64,000 nucleotides of DNA. Source: VRUE01 sp963725085 (GTDB lineage Bacteria; Actinomycetota; Thermoleophilia; Solirubrobacterales; 70-9). Shown one piece after another: positions 18,587 to 28,529 of the stretch. The notes beneath the pieces were generated by a model. That model searched no databases. It was not told where the DNA came from and was given only the letters and a program-made list of their open reading frames with translations. A program made the translations under genes and the position numbers. The stretch spans positions 248,001-312,000 of the forward strand of contig CAVRXM010000003.1 in the NCBI GenBank assembly GCA_963725085.1. Reading direction: 5' to 3'. How positions within the stretch are numbered: the first letter of the stretch is position 1; the number at the start of each line of letters is the position of its first letter.

Positions 18587-20114
18587 TCAGCCGGCGACGG
18601 CCTCGAGCGGCTCCTCGCGCCTGGCGGCGGCGGAGAAGCGCAGCGACCCGTCCTCGAGCGGCGCGCGCCTGATCATCCGCGAGTCGAGCAGGTAGTTCTG
18701 CTTCAACCGCCAGGGCTCCCGCGAGCCCTGCTTCGGCAGCTGTTCGAGCGAGCGCTGAACGTACCCGGAGCTGAAGTCGATGATCGGCTCCTCGCGAATA
18801 GAGGGATCGTTCACCTCGGGGACGCAGGCGGCGAGCCCGTGGGCGTCCATGTGGTTGAGGAGGCGGCAGACGAACTCGCAGGTGAGTTCGACCTTGAGGG
18901 TCCAGGAGGCGTTGGTGTAGCCGACGGTGAACGCGAGGTTCGGGACGCCGCTCACCATCATCCCCTTGTAGGTGAGAACGCGGCCGATCTCGACGTCCTC
19001 GCCATCGACCACGACCTCCATCCCGCCGAGGAACTGGAGGTTGAACCCGGTCGCGGTGACGATCACGTCGGCGTCGAGCTCGGCGCCCGACTCGAGCCGC
19101 AGGCCGGACTCGGTGAAGGTCTCGATCCGGTCGGTGACGATCTCGACGCGGCCGTCGCCGATCGCCTCGTAGAGGTCGCCGTCGCGGAGCGCGCAGGGCC
19201 GCTGCTCCCACGGGTTGTAGCTGGGGGTCAAATGCTTCTCGAAGTCGAAGCCGGCGGGCAGCGACCGCTCGGCCGCCTTGCGGAAGAGCCGTTTCGCCGC
19301 CCCGGGGAAGCGCCTGCAGAACCAGAAGGTGATGGAGCCGGCGAGGATGTCCTTCCAGCGCATCACCGAATAGGCGGCCTTGGGAGGCAGGACGCGCCGC
19401 AGCTTGGCGGCGAGAGGGTCGACCCCCGGGAGCGGGAAGAGATAGCTCGGGGAGCGCTGCAGCATCGTCACCTGCTCGGCCTTCTCGGCCAGCGCCGGGA
19501 CCAGCGAGACCGCCGTCGCCCCGCTGCCGATCACGACGACCCGCTTTCCCGAGTAATCGAGGTCCTCGGGCCAGCGATGCGGATGGGCGATGCGGCCGGC
19601 GAAGCGCTCGGTGCCCTCGAACTCCGGCAGGTATCCCTCGTCGTAGGCGAAGTAGCCGCTGCAGCTCCAGACGAACCCGCAGGTCAGGTGCACGGTCTCG
19701 CCCGTGTCGGAGCGCTCGGCCTCGACCTCCCAGTGCGCGTCGGCCGGCGACCACTCGACCCGGACGACGCGGTGGTTGAAGCGGATCCTGCGGTCGACCC
19801 CGGCCTCCGCCGCCGCCTCGCGGACGTAGGCGAGGATCGAGTCGCCGTCGGCGAGGGACCGTCGACCCCTTCCACGGCTTGAACCCGAAGCCGAGGGTGT
19901 GGATGTCGGAGTCGCTGCGGACACCCGGGTAGCGGTAGAGGTCCCAGGTGCCGCCGCTGACGCCGCGCGACTCGAGGATCGCGTAGCTCTTCCCCGGGCA
20001 TCTGCGGGTCAGGTGCCTGGCGGCGGCGATCCCGGAGATGCCGGCGCCGACGATCAGGACGTCGAGGTGCTCGCGTTCGGTTTCAGTGCGTCCCACGACC
20101 GGCCATTCTGCCAA
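18587..20114 (-). CDS. Flavin monooxygenase, Baeyer-Villiger type
   Basis: A flavoprotein monooxygenase of about 505 residues (EthA/FMO clade). It has an FAD Rossmann motif VGAGISGIAAARHL, an NADPH Rossmann motif VIGSGATAVSLVP, and between them FAGRIAHPHRWP, which fits the type I Baeyer-Villiger fingerprint FxGxxxHxxxWP. It would insert oxygen into a ketone or oxidise a soft heteroatom. One frame change occurs near 19862. The start is uncertain: TTG at 20114, or GTG at 20096. It leads the three-gene minus-strand set with DUF3556 and the phytoene-dehydrogenase-like enzyme. Confidence 0.87.
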
Positions 20115-20151
20115 CCGATCGCGATGCCGACCGGATCTGGCTCACAGAGGC

Positions 20152-20928
20152 CTATCCGATCGGGCTGCAGCTGCGGAGGACTTTGCCGCGCATCTCGGTG
20201 CCGTCATCGAACTTGAGGTCGCCGCGGGTGAAGAACCGCCCGGTCGGGCAGGTGGCGAGCAGCAGGTGCTCCTTCTTCCCCCTGTAGGTCCAGTCTTTCT
20301 TGATTTCGAGTTTCGCGAACGTCAGCGAGCCCTGGCCGGCGACGATCGTCGGGATGATGATTTCGGTTTTCGTTCCGTAGATGCCGCTCGCCTTGGTGAT
20401 CACGGCGGTGGTCACAAACGTTGTCGGGGCCGGAACCCGCGCGTAGACGTGGAAGATCAGGACCTTGTGGCCGCCTTTGGGGCGGCCGTTGAAGATCAGC
20501 ATCTTGCCCTTGGCGAAGAACGGCGGCTGTTCGGGGAACGCGATCTCGGCCCCGGCTTCGCCGGTGCCGACGAGGGCGTCGCCGCAGATCGCTTCCGCCT
20601 GATCGGTGAGCGTGTTCTGGAGGCGGGCGACGCTGCAGGTCGGGAGTCCGGTCGTGTTGATGCCCGCGTGCTTGTCAAATTCGAGCGAGAGAACCTTGGC
20701 CGCGGGAGGATGGGTCCCGTCGGCGGTTTTCAGCGTCGTTTCGGCGTGAAGCGAGATCGGCGACGGCGTCGTCCGCGGCAGCTTCTGGGGGCTGAAGCCG
20801 CCGTCGACGAAGACGACGAGATTGCCCGCCTTGACGGTCTGCCCCGACCCGAGCGCCGTCGCGGCGAGCAGCGCCGCGAGCACGGCGGCGACTCCCAAGA
20901 ACGCCAGCACGCGTGCCCACTTTCTCAC
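20152..20928 (-). CDS. Exported protein of unknown function
   Basis: A 258-residue protein with a clear signal peptide (VLAFLGVAAVLAALLAATALG) after a basic N-terminus. The mature part is mostly beta-type sequence with four cysteines (PTCSVAR, AICGDAL, ATCPTG, RSCSP) that could make two disulfides. GGGAGG lies 7 bases before the ATG and TATAGT about 40 bases upstream, so it has its own SD-led promoter, unlike the leaderless genes nearby. I do not recognise the family; similar proteins appear common in Solirubrobacterales, but that is recollection. Confidence 0.75.
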   Translation of the reverse strand: MRKWARVLAFLGVAAVLAALLAATALGSGQTVKAGNLVVFVDGGFSPQKLPRTTPSPISLHAETTLKTADGTHPPAAKVLSLEFDKHAGINTTGLPTCSVARLQNTLTDQAEAICGDALVGTGEAGAEIAFPEQPPFFAKGKMLIFNGRPKGGHKVLIFHVYARVPAPTTFVTTAVITKASGIYGTKTEIIIPTIVAGQGSLTFAKLEIKKDWTYRGKKEHLLLATCPTGRFFTRGDLKFDDGTEMRGKVLRSCSPIG

Positions 20929-21000
20929 CCCGAACCTCCCTGTCCGGTCGAACGAACAATCTGAACTATAGGACCGGGAGCCCTGGAAAAGAAAAGTTCC

Positions 21001-22075
21001 CTAGGCGAGGGACAGGACGTGCGCGTGCTTGGCGTCGACCCGGCCCTCGAGGACGTCGAGGAAAGCGCTCTGCACGGCCTCGAACCCGGTGCCCCGGATC
21101 ACCTCGATCCAGCTTCCGGTCCACTCGCAGAACGGGTGCCAGGCGTCGGCGACCTTCCGCTCGAGGCCCTCGCGTCCCCAGTCCCCCGAGCGCTTGTTGA
21201 CGCGGTCGGGGGCGAAGAAGAAGGACGGCGTCGGGCCGGGTAGGTCGGCGCCGCCACCGGCCCCGGACTCCTCCCAGTGGGTGACGCCGACGGCGATGCT
21301 GCTCACGAGCTCGTCGCCGTAATGGGAGTGGACCGCCATCCGCAGGTCGCCATCGCCGGCGATGTCGACGAAGGTGGCGGGGCCCGGGCCGAGGGATTCG
21401 ATCGCGTCGTATGGGATTACGCGGTCGTAGATGCCGCGGTCCTCGACGAACCCGGTGCTGCGGGGCGAGGTGAGCCCGACCAGCTCGACGCCGTCGCGCC
21501 GGCTGAGGAGGAAGGCGGCGGCGAGCGCGGTCTTGCTCGAAGCGCTGGAGATCACGATCGGCCCACGCTCGAGCAGGCCCTCGTCGGCGAGCTGGTCGTC
21601 GATCAGGAACGAGGTGAAGAAGAGAGGGCGGAGCAGCATCTGGACGTCCTCGGTGTCGGCGCGATAGAAGGGGTCCGTCTCGGTCGCGAGGTAGCGGTGG
21701 TAGGCCGAGGGCAGCGGCTCCCGGTGCGGGGAGCCGTCGACGAACCCGCCGCCCTCGCCGGCGACCGGCGCGACGATGAGGTGCGAGGACGGCGGCAGGT
21801 ACCCGAACAGGCGGGTGCCGGCCTCGACCCCGTCGGCCTCGCTGCGCTCGACCTCGGCGAAGCCCCACATCGGGACCCGGCCCCAGCCGTCGGGGGCGGG
21901 GAAGAAGTCCCAGTAGTTCATCGCCTCGCCGAAGACGGCGTAGGTGACGTTGTTCGCGGTCAGGCCGAAGGTGTCGACCCGCAGCAGCGCCTGGCCCGGC
22001 TCGAGCGGCGGGGGTCTCGGACTCCGCGATCCGGGTCTCGCGGAAGTCGTCGCGCTTGACGAGAAAGTCGATCAC
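21001..22075 (-). CDS. DUF2855 family protein
   Basis: About 358 residues, resembling DUF2855, a family distantly related to medium-chain dehydrogenase/quinone-oxidoreductase folds. The N-terminal segment LRVDTFGLTANNVTYAVFG and then NYWDFFPAPDGWGRVPMWGF are typical. The GTG at 22075 gives MIDFLVKRDDFRETRI. A frame change occurs near 22015. A nucleotide-binding-like stretch lies at VISSASSKTALAAAFLL. No enzymatic activity has been assigned to the family that I know. It is divergent from the M55 peptidase gene across 42 bases. Confidence 0.75.
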
Positions 22076-22117
22076 CGGCCGCCCGGATGCTCTCAGACTG
22101 GCTAGGGTGGCGCCGTC

Positions 22118-23017
22118 GTGAACGTCCTCGTCGCCACCGATATGGAGGGGATCGCCGGAATCGAGGACTACCGCGACTGCCTGCCCTCGCACCCGTCCGC
22201 CTACGCGAGGGGCCGGCGGCTGATGACCGACGAGGTGCTGGCGGTGGTCGACGCGCTGCGGGAGGGCGGCGTCGAGCGGGTGACGGTCGGCGACTGGCAC
22301 ATGGTCGGCACCAACATCGAACGCGGGCGGATGCCCGCCGGGGTCGAGGTGCGCCCGATCGCCGACCTGGCGCTGACCGAGGCCGACCCCTCGTTGACGA
22401 AGGCCGGCGGCGGCGAGCTCGACGCGGTCGCCCTGCTGGGGCACCACGCCAGCACTCCGACGAAGCTCGGGTTCTGCTCGCACACCTTCATCTGGGAGAT
22501 GGAGGTGCTGCTCGACGGCGAGTCGCTGAGCGAGACCCAGGTCTACGCCCAGGGACTCGCCGCCGAGGGGATCCCGGCGCTGGTCGTCGGTGGCGACAGC
22601 CGGATGCTCGAGACGTTCGGCGAGGGTGAGCTCGGCGGCGCCCGCCTGGTCGCGACCAAGGAGGGTCGGGGCCGGGGGGAGGCGCGCTCGGAGGACCCCG
22701 CCGCCGTCCGGGCCGAGCTCGCCGCCGCGGTCGCCGAGGCGCTCGCCGGTCCGCTGCGCCCGCCGCCGGCTCGCAGCTACCCGGCCGAGCTGCGGATCAC
22801 CGTCGCCGGGCAGGAGCTGGCGAGGACCACGGTCGCCGAGCCCGCCGAGCTGCTCGGGGCGATCGCCTCCAGCTTCCGTTCGAGCCAGGTCTCGCGCGAG
22901 TACCGCCAGCTCGCGAAGCTGCTCCCGGAGCGGGGTCTCCGGCGGCGCCTCGGCACCCTCCTGGCGACGCCGGTGATGCTCGCCAAGGAGCGCCGCTGGC
23001 TGGCGGCGGCCCCGTAA
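22118..23017 (+). CDS. M55 family D-aminopeptidase, DppA-like
   Basis: A 299-residue zinc peptidase of the DppA family, which removes N-terminal D-amino acids from peptides. Asp8 and Glu10 in DMEGIAG, His61 in GDWHMVG, and His109/His110 in LGHHAS match the DppA zinc and catalytic positions. The segment FIWEMEVLLDGE is also typical. GTG start with TAGGGT 9 bases upstream, so leaderless. No dipeptide permease (Dpp) genes are present, so peptidoglycan-peptide salvage is only a guess. Confidence 0.85.
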   Translation: MNVLVATDMEGIAGIEDYRDCLPSHPSAYARGRRLMTDEVLAVVDALREGGVERVTVGDWHMVGTNIERGRMPAGVEVRPIADLALTEADPSLTKAGGGELDAVALLGHHASTPTKLGFCSHTFIWEMEVLLDGESLSETQVYAQGLAAEGIPALVVGGDSRMLETFGEGELGGARLVATKEGRGRGEARSEDPAAVRAELAAAVAEALAGPLRPPPARSYPAELRITVAGQELARTTVAEPAELLGAIASSFRSSQVSREYRQLAKLLPERGLRRRLGTLLATPVMLAKERRWLAAAP

Positions 23018-23026
23018 GCTCGGGCG

Positions 23027-23464
23027 ATGTCCTACAACGTCCTCGCCGCCGCCGACGCCTTCTGGCGCCCCTCGAACCAGATGGGGGTCCTCAACACCGA
23101 CCTCGGCCGCCAGCTCGGCGCCGAGACCCTCGGCGCCAGGCTCTGGCGGCTGCGGCCCGGCCAGGCCTCGACCCGCCACCGCCACTCGGTCACGGTCGAG
23201 CTCTACGTCGTCCTCGAGGGGACCGGTCGGATGCACGTCGACGAGGACGTCCTCACCCTCGAGCCGCTGAGCGCGGTCCTGGTCGAGCCCGAGACCGTCC
23301 GCCAGCCCTTCAACGACACCGACGACGATCAGCTCTGGCTGATCTTCGGCACCCCGAACGAGGTCGCCAGCACGCTCGAGATGAGCGAGGAGGAGATCCG
23401 CGAGCGCTACCCCGACGGGCTGAAGGCGCTGCCGCCCGAGCTCGGCGGCGGCCAGGCCCCCTAG
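23027..23464 (+). CDS. Cupin-domain protein
   Basis: A 145-residue cupin. Motif 1 is RHRHSVTVELYVVLEGTGR, with metal-binding His/His/Glu, and the C-terminal half has LSAVLVEPETVRQPFND and LWLIFGTPNE. The last 40 residues form a short helix-rich tail (EMSEEEIRERYPDG). TAAGCT overlaps the stop of the M55 gene and sits 6 bases before the ATG, suggesting both coupled and independent expression. It overlaps the convergent SRPBCC gene by 4 bases. Confidence 0.82.
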   Translation: MSYNVLAAADAFWRPSNQMGVLNTDLGRQLGAETLGARLWRLRPGQASTRHRHSVTVELYVVLEGTGRMHVDEDVLTLEPLSAVLVEPETVRQPFNDTDDDQLWLIFGTPNEVASTLEMSEEEIRERYPDGLKALPPELGGGQAP

Positions 23465-23923
23465 CGGCCCTCGACCAGGCGGGCGAAGGCGGTCGCCCGG
23501 TAGTCGAAGATCCGCTCGAGGTCGCGGCGGACGAAGAGCCGGTGGGCGAGCCGCCCCAGCGGCCCGTAGGGGATCGCGTAGCGGACCCGGTCGCGGATCA
23601 GCGTCGCCGCCCGATCCGTCCGGCTCGAACTCGTGGGTGTGCTCCCAGTGGGCATAGGGACCGCGCAGCTGGATGTCGACGAAGCGCGCCGGCGGCTCCC
23701 AGATCTCGATCCTCGTCGTCCACCGGATCGGCACCCCGTGCAGCCGCAGCCGGTAGTGGAGGAGGGCGCCGGGCGCCATCGTCACCGGGCCGGCGTTGGT
23801 GACGTGGAAATGCAGCCAGGGCGGGGTCATCGGCTCGAGGTTCAGGGTGTCGCCGTAGACGGCGAAGGCCTGCTCGACCGGTACCGCGACCGATTGGCTG
23901 CGCTCGAGAAGGTGCGTGCGCAT
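23461..23923 (-). CDS. SRPBCC (START-like) ligand-binding protein
   Basis: About 154 residues forming a helix-grip hydrophobic-pocket domain. Characteristic are PVEQAFAVYGDTLNLEPMTP, LHYRLRLHGVPIRWTTRIEIWEPP and FVDIQLRGPYAHWEHTHEFE. The frame changes near 23610 and it ends RIFDYRATAFARLVEGR. The ATG at 23923 is chosen; it is 27 bases from the divergent NAD(P)H-binding gene. Fusions and neighbours of this SRPBCC type with atypical SDRs are common in bacteria, which supports a shared pathway; the ligand is unknown. Confidence 0.82.
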
Positions 23924-23949
23924 TCGGCGGTCGAGGGTAGCTTCCAGCC

Positions 23950-24859
23950 ATCGCCACGAGCACGCTGATCGCAGGCGCAACCGGATTCGTCGGCGGCAGG
24001 CTGGCCGCCGCGCTCGCCGCCGCCGGCGAGCCGGCACGCTGCCTGGTTCGCGATCCCGACCGGGCGCGCCGAGCTCGAGGAGGCGGGGTCCGACCTCCGC
24101 GTCGGCGACGTCACCGACGCCGACAGCCTCGCCGGCGCCGGGGAGGGCATCGAGGTCGCCTACTACCTGGTCCACGCGATGGCGGGCGGCGGCGGCTTCG
24201 CCGATCGCGAGCGGCTCGGGGCGCGCAACTTCGCCCGGCGGATGAAGGAGGAAGGGGTCGGCCGGGTCGTCTATCTCGGCGGGCTCGGCGAGGAGAGTCG
24301 GTCGGAGCACCTGCGCAGCCGCGAGCAGACCGCGAGGACCCTCGCTGCCCACGGGCCGCCGCTGACCTACTTCAGGGCGGCGATGGTGGTCGGCGCGGGC
24401 AGCGAGTCCTACCGGACGCTGCGTTACCTGGTCGGCCGGCTGCCGGTGATGATCGCCCCGAGCTGGCTGCGCACCGACACCCAGCCGATCGGGATCGACG
24501 CGGTCGTCGAGTACCTGCGCCGTGCCCCCGATGTCCCCGAGTCCGAGGGCCGCGAGGTCCAGATCGGCGGGCCCGACGTCCTCACCTACTCGGAGATGCT
24601 CGACCGGATGGCGATCGCGATGGGAAAGGATCCGCGGCCGAAGCTGCCGGTGCCGCTGCTGAGCCCGTCGCTGTCCTCGCTCTGGCTGGGCCTGGTGACG
24701 CCGGTCGACACCAATGTCGCGCGGCCGCTGATCGAGGGGCTGCGGACGGCGACCGTCGTCACCGACCCGAGCGGCGCCGAGCCGTTCGGGATCGAGCCCG
24801 AGGGCTTCGACGAGACGCTGCGCCAGGCGCTGGCGGAGGAAGAAGAGGCCCGGCGCTAG
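23950..24859 (+). CDS. NAD(P)H-binding NmrA/epimerase-like protein
   Basis: An atypical SDR of about 303 residues with the cofactor motif LIAGATGFVGGRLA at the very N-terminus, YYLVHAM and VYLGGLGEESRSEHLRSR, and the C-terminal QIGGPDVLTYSEMLDRMA. It resembles YbjT-type NAD(P)H-binding proteins. No ATG/GTG/TTG precedes the motif after the in-frame TAG at 23938; the codon in start position is ATC at 23950, exactly 6 bases after a TAGCTT -10-like hexamer. Either ATC is used or a base is wrong. The frame changes near 24060. It ends 4 bases into dnaE2. Confidence 0.8.
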
Positions 24860-27800
24860 CGGCCGCGGCGGCCGAAGCTGTGGCCGGCCGGGGCGACGGC
24901 GCGGAGCTCGGCGACGGCGCGCTCGCGGGAGCGGCGGCGGGCCGGGTCGGGCGCGGCCCGCTCGGGCGCCGCGGGGAGCGCCCCGGGGGGAGGGTCGCGG
25001 CGCTCGAGCGCGGCGAGCGCCGAGACGATCACGTTGGTCGCGCCTTCGCGGCGCTCGAGGCGGCCCCGGGCGCGCAACAGCGGCGCCGCGCGGACGAGCG
25101 GGCGGCTGCGCTCGTAGACCCGGGGCGGGACGATCAGGTTGATCGTGCCGCGCTCGTCTTCGAGCAGCATGAAGGTGATCCCCTTCGCCGTCTCGGGCCG
25201 CTGGCGGGCGACGACCATCCCGGCGACCTCGACCGTGGTCCCGTCCTCGACCCGCGCCAGCTCGGAGCTGCGGACGACTCCCTCGCCGAGCCCCTCGCGC
25301 AGCAGCGAGAGCGGGTGCTCGCCGAGGTTGATCGCCGGTCGCGCGGTAGTTCTCGATCGCCGTCTGCCAGCTGTCGAGTGCCTCGAGCTCGGGCGCGGGG
25401 GGCGGCTCGAGCGGGAGCGGCAGCTGCCGCCCCTCCCCCGCCGCCTGCGGCGCGCCGGCGATCCCGAGCTGCCAGTAGCCCTCGCGCCGCCCCAGCGGCA
25501 GGCCGTCGAGGGCGCCGGCCCAGGCCAGGCGCTCGAGCCCGTCGCGGCCGGCGCCCGAGCGGGTCGCGAGGTCGGCGATGCCGGTGTAGGGGCCGCCGCG
25601 CTCGCGCTCGGCGACCAGCGCCTCCATCTCCTCCTCGCGCACCCCCTTGACGTAGCCGAGGCCGATGCGGACGACGAGCCCGCCGCGCTCGCGCTCGACC
25701 CGGCAGAGGACGTCGCTGCGGCGGGCGTCGGGCGGCGCCACCCGGACCCCGCGCCGCTGCGCCTCGTGGACGAGCGAGTCGGGCGGGTAGAAGCCCATCG
25801 GCTGCTCGTTCAGCAGCGCGCAGAGGAACTCGGGGCCGTAGTGGACCCGCAGCCAGGCCGACTGGTAGGCGAGCAGCCCGAACGCGGCCGAGTGCGCCTT
25901 CGGGAAGCCGAAGCCGGAGAAGCCCTGGATCTGGAGCCAGACCCGCTCGGCGACCTCGGCCGGGACCCCGCGCTCCCCGGCCCCGGCGACGAAGCGCTCG
26001 TGGTGGGCGCGGATCGCCTCCTCGGAGCGCTTGCGGCTCATCGCCCGCCGCAGCCCCTCGGCCTCCGAGGAGGAGAAGCCCGCCAGCTCCATCGCCACCT
26101 CGATCACCTGCTCCTGGAAGACGATCGTGCCGAGCGTCTCCGCCAGGACCGGCTCCAGCAGCGGGTGTTCGTAGGGGACCTCGAACGAGGGGTCCTCCCG
26201 CAGCCGCTTGCGGCGCTCTATATAGGGGTGGATGGCGCCGCCCTGGATCGGGCCGGGGCGGACCAGGGCGACCTGGACGGTGAGGTCGTCGAGGTCGGCG
26301 GGCCTGGTGCGGGGAAGCATCTGCATCTGCGCCCGGCTCTCGATCTGGAAGACGCCGGTCGTCTCCGCCGCCCGGATCGACTCGAAGGTCTCGGGGTCGT
26401 CGTGGGGGATCCGCGAGAGGTCGACCCGCTCGCCCCGCACCCGCTCGATCTCGACGACGCAGCGCTCGACCGCCGAGAGCATCCCCAGCCCCAGCAGGTC
26501 GATCTTGAGGAAGCCGGCGTCGGCGCAGGAGTCCTTGTCCCACTGGACGGTCTGGCGGCCCTCCATCGCCGCCGGCACGACCGGGCAGACGTCGATCAGG
26601 GGCCGGGTCGAGATCACCATCCCGCCGGGATGCTGGGAGGGGTGGCGGGGAAGGCCCATCGCCTCGGCGCTGAGCGCCGCCAGCGCCCGCCAGCGGGGCG
26701 AGGCCGCTCGCTCGGAGCCGACCGCGTCCCGCACGTGGCCCTCGACCTCCCCCGCCTCGCCGTGGAAGCCGACCATCCGCGCCACCCGCTCGATCTCCCC
26801 CGGCGGCAGCCCCAGCGCCTTGCCGAGGTCGCGCACCGCGCCGCGCGGGCGGTAGGTCGGGAAGGCGGCGACCAGCGCCGAGCGGTCGGCGCCGTAGCGG
26901 CGGTGGACCTCGGGGATCAGGACCTCGCGGATGTCGCGGGGGAAGTCGAGGTCGATGTCGGGCATCGCCGACACCTCCTCGTTGAGGAAGCGGGCGACGA
27001 AGAGGTCGGCCTTGACCGGGTCGACGTGGGAGAGCCCGGACAGGTAGCAGACGATCGAGCTGACGCTCGACCCCCTCCCCCGGCCCGGCGGCAGCACCGC
27101 CCGGGCCGAGCCCGGCCCCCGCACCCGGACCGCGACCTCGCGCGCCAGCTCGAGCAGGTCGCGGTGCAGGAGGAAGAACCCGGAGAGGCCGAGGTGGCGG
27201 ATCACCCCCAGCTCCTGCTCCAGCCGGCGCTCGGCCTCGCGCCGGTCGGCGGAGCCGGCGTAGCGCTCGGCGAGCCGGCCCCGGCAGTACTCGGCCAGGT
27301 GGCGGTCGGCGCCGGCGTCCTCGGCGCCCGGGTAGCGGTAGCCGAGCTCGGCGGTGAGGTCGAACCGCAGCCGCTCCGCCAGCCGCAGCGTCTCCGCCAC
27401 CGCCTCGGGATGCTCGGCGAAGCGCAGCGCCATCCCCTCCGGCGAGGCGAGGGCCGCGCTCGAGTTGCCGCGCCGCAGCGGCTCGGTCTCGTCGAGGCCG
27501 GCACCGCTGCGGACGGCGACGAACGCGTCCTGGAGCCGGGCGCGGGAGCGGCGGTGGCAGTGGACGTTGCCGCTCGCCACGCAGGGCACGCCCAACCGCT
27601 CCGCCAGCCCGGCCAGCCAGCGGTTGCGGGCGCGGTCGCCCCGCTCGTAGGGCCGCTGCAGCTCGACCCGCAGGCGCTCGGGCCCGAAGGCCTCGAGCAG
27701 CTCGCCGCCGAGCGCCGCCGCCCGCGGGCGCTCGCCGCGCTCCCAGCGGCCGGCGAGCACCCCGTCGCGGGCGCAGCCGCTGAGGCAGACCAGGCCCTCG

Positions 27801-28202
27801 GCGTGCTCCTTCACCCGGCCCAGCCCCACCCACGGCTGCCCGGCTCGGCGCTGGGGGCCGTCGCGGGTGTGGGAGTGGGCGGCGGTGAGGAGGCGGCAGA
27901 GGTTGCGGTAGCCGGCGGCGGTCTCGACCAGCAGGGTCAGGTGGGCGAGCTCAGGCCCGTCGGGCCGTCGTCGACGCGACGGTCAGCTCGGCGCCGGTGA
28001 TCGGCCGCACCCCCAGCCCCCGGCAGGCGTGGGCGAACTCCATCGACCCCCAGACGCCGTCGTGGTCGGTGAGGGCGATCGCGGGATAGTCGAGCGCGGC
28101 CGCGGCGGCGGCGAGCTCGGTCGGGGTCGAGGCGCCGTCGAGGAAGGAGAAGGCGGAGTGAGCGTGGAGCTCGACGTAGGGGGCGCCGCCGTCGCTCATC
28201 AT
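24856..28202 (-). CDS. dnaE2: Error-prone DNA polymerase III alpha, DnaE2/ImuC
   Basis: About 1,115 residues, the usual DnaE2 length. It carries a PHP domain (VELHAHSAFSFLDG, LTDHDGVWG), the polymerase palm motif MPDIDLDFPRDIRE, HPSQHPGGMVIS, LRRAMSRKRS, FGFPKAHSAAFGLLAYQSAW, and a C-terminal OB fold (GMVVARQRPETAKGITFMLLED). It performs translesion synthesis with ImuB after DNA damage. Frames change near 27955 and 25335. It starts at the tandem ATGs 28202/28199 or the GTG at 28205. It is the third gene of the imuB-DUF6504-dnaE2 operon and inherits its LexA control. Confidence 0.95.
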
Positions 28203-28214
28203 CACCCGCGCCCA

Positions 28215-28460
28215 TCAACCCCTCTGGCGAAACCAGCGCCCGGTCCGGACGTCGCGGAAGACGGTCACGCTGCGGCCGTCGGCGAGGACCAGCTCGTAGT
28301 AGTGGCGGTGCAGTGGGTCGGCGGTCCACCAGCGGTCCTCGACGACCCACTCCTCGCGGACCGCCTCGACCGCCGTTCCCGCCAGCGCCCGCGGCACACC
28401 GTCCTCGCCCGCCTCGACCGCGGCGCCCCGCGGGGCGTAGACCCGGCGCGCCCCGCTCAT
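28215..28460 (-). CDS. Small DUF6504-like protein
   Basis: An 81-residue basic protein (YAPRGAAVEAGEDG, VREEWVVEDRWWTADPLH, YYELVLADGRSVTVFRD) resembling DUF6504, a small protein found beside ImuB/DnaE2 in actinobacteria, as far as I recall. It lies between imuB (67-base gap containing repeat copy B) and dnaE2 (12-base gap), so it is co-transcribed with the mutasome and probably takes part in it. The mechanism is unknown. Confidence 0.75.
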   Translation of the reverse strand: MSGARRVYAPRGAAVEAGEDGVPRALAGTAVEAVREEWVVEDRWWTADPLHRHYYELVLADGRSVTVFRDVRTGRWFRQRG

Positions 28461-28468
28461 GGCAATGG

Positions 28469-28529
28469 CTCGCGCTTTGCTCGCTGCGCGGAGAACCAGA
28501 GATGCCTCATTGGGCTCGCGCCGCGCTCA
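28469..28529 (-). repeat. Interspersed repeat, copy B
   Basis: Second copy of the ~60-bp element. On the minus strand its first three bases are the TGA stop of imuB, and the rest fills most of the imuB-DUF6504 gap. It matches copies at 8024-8083 and 48426-48484 with scattered substitutions, best at both ends. Confidence 0.7.

Noticed and set aside
20966..27829. Very long open frames spanning several genes (including a ~2,300-codon minus-strand frame and a ~950-codon plus-strand frame opposite dnaE2)
   Set aside because: In such GC-rich DNA stop codons are rare in shadow frames. Only part of the minus frame, inside dnaE2, matches a family; the rest is Arg/Pro/Ala/Gly-rich shadow of other genes.
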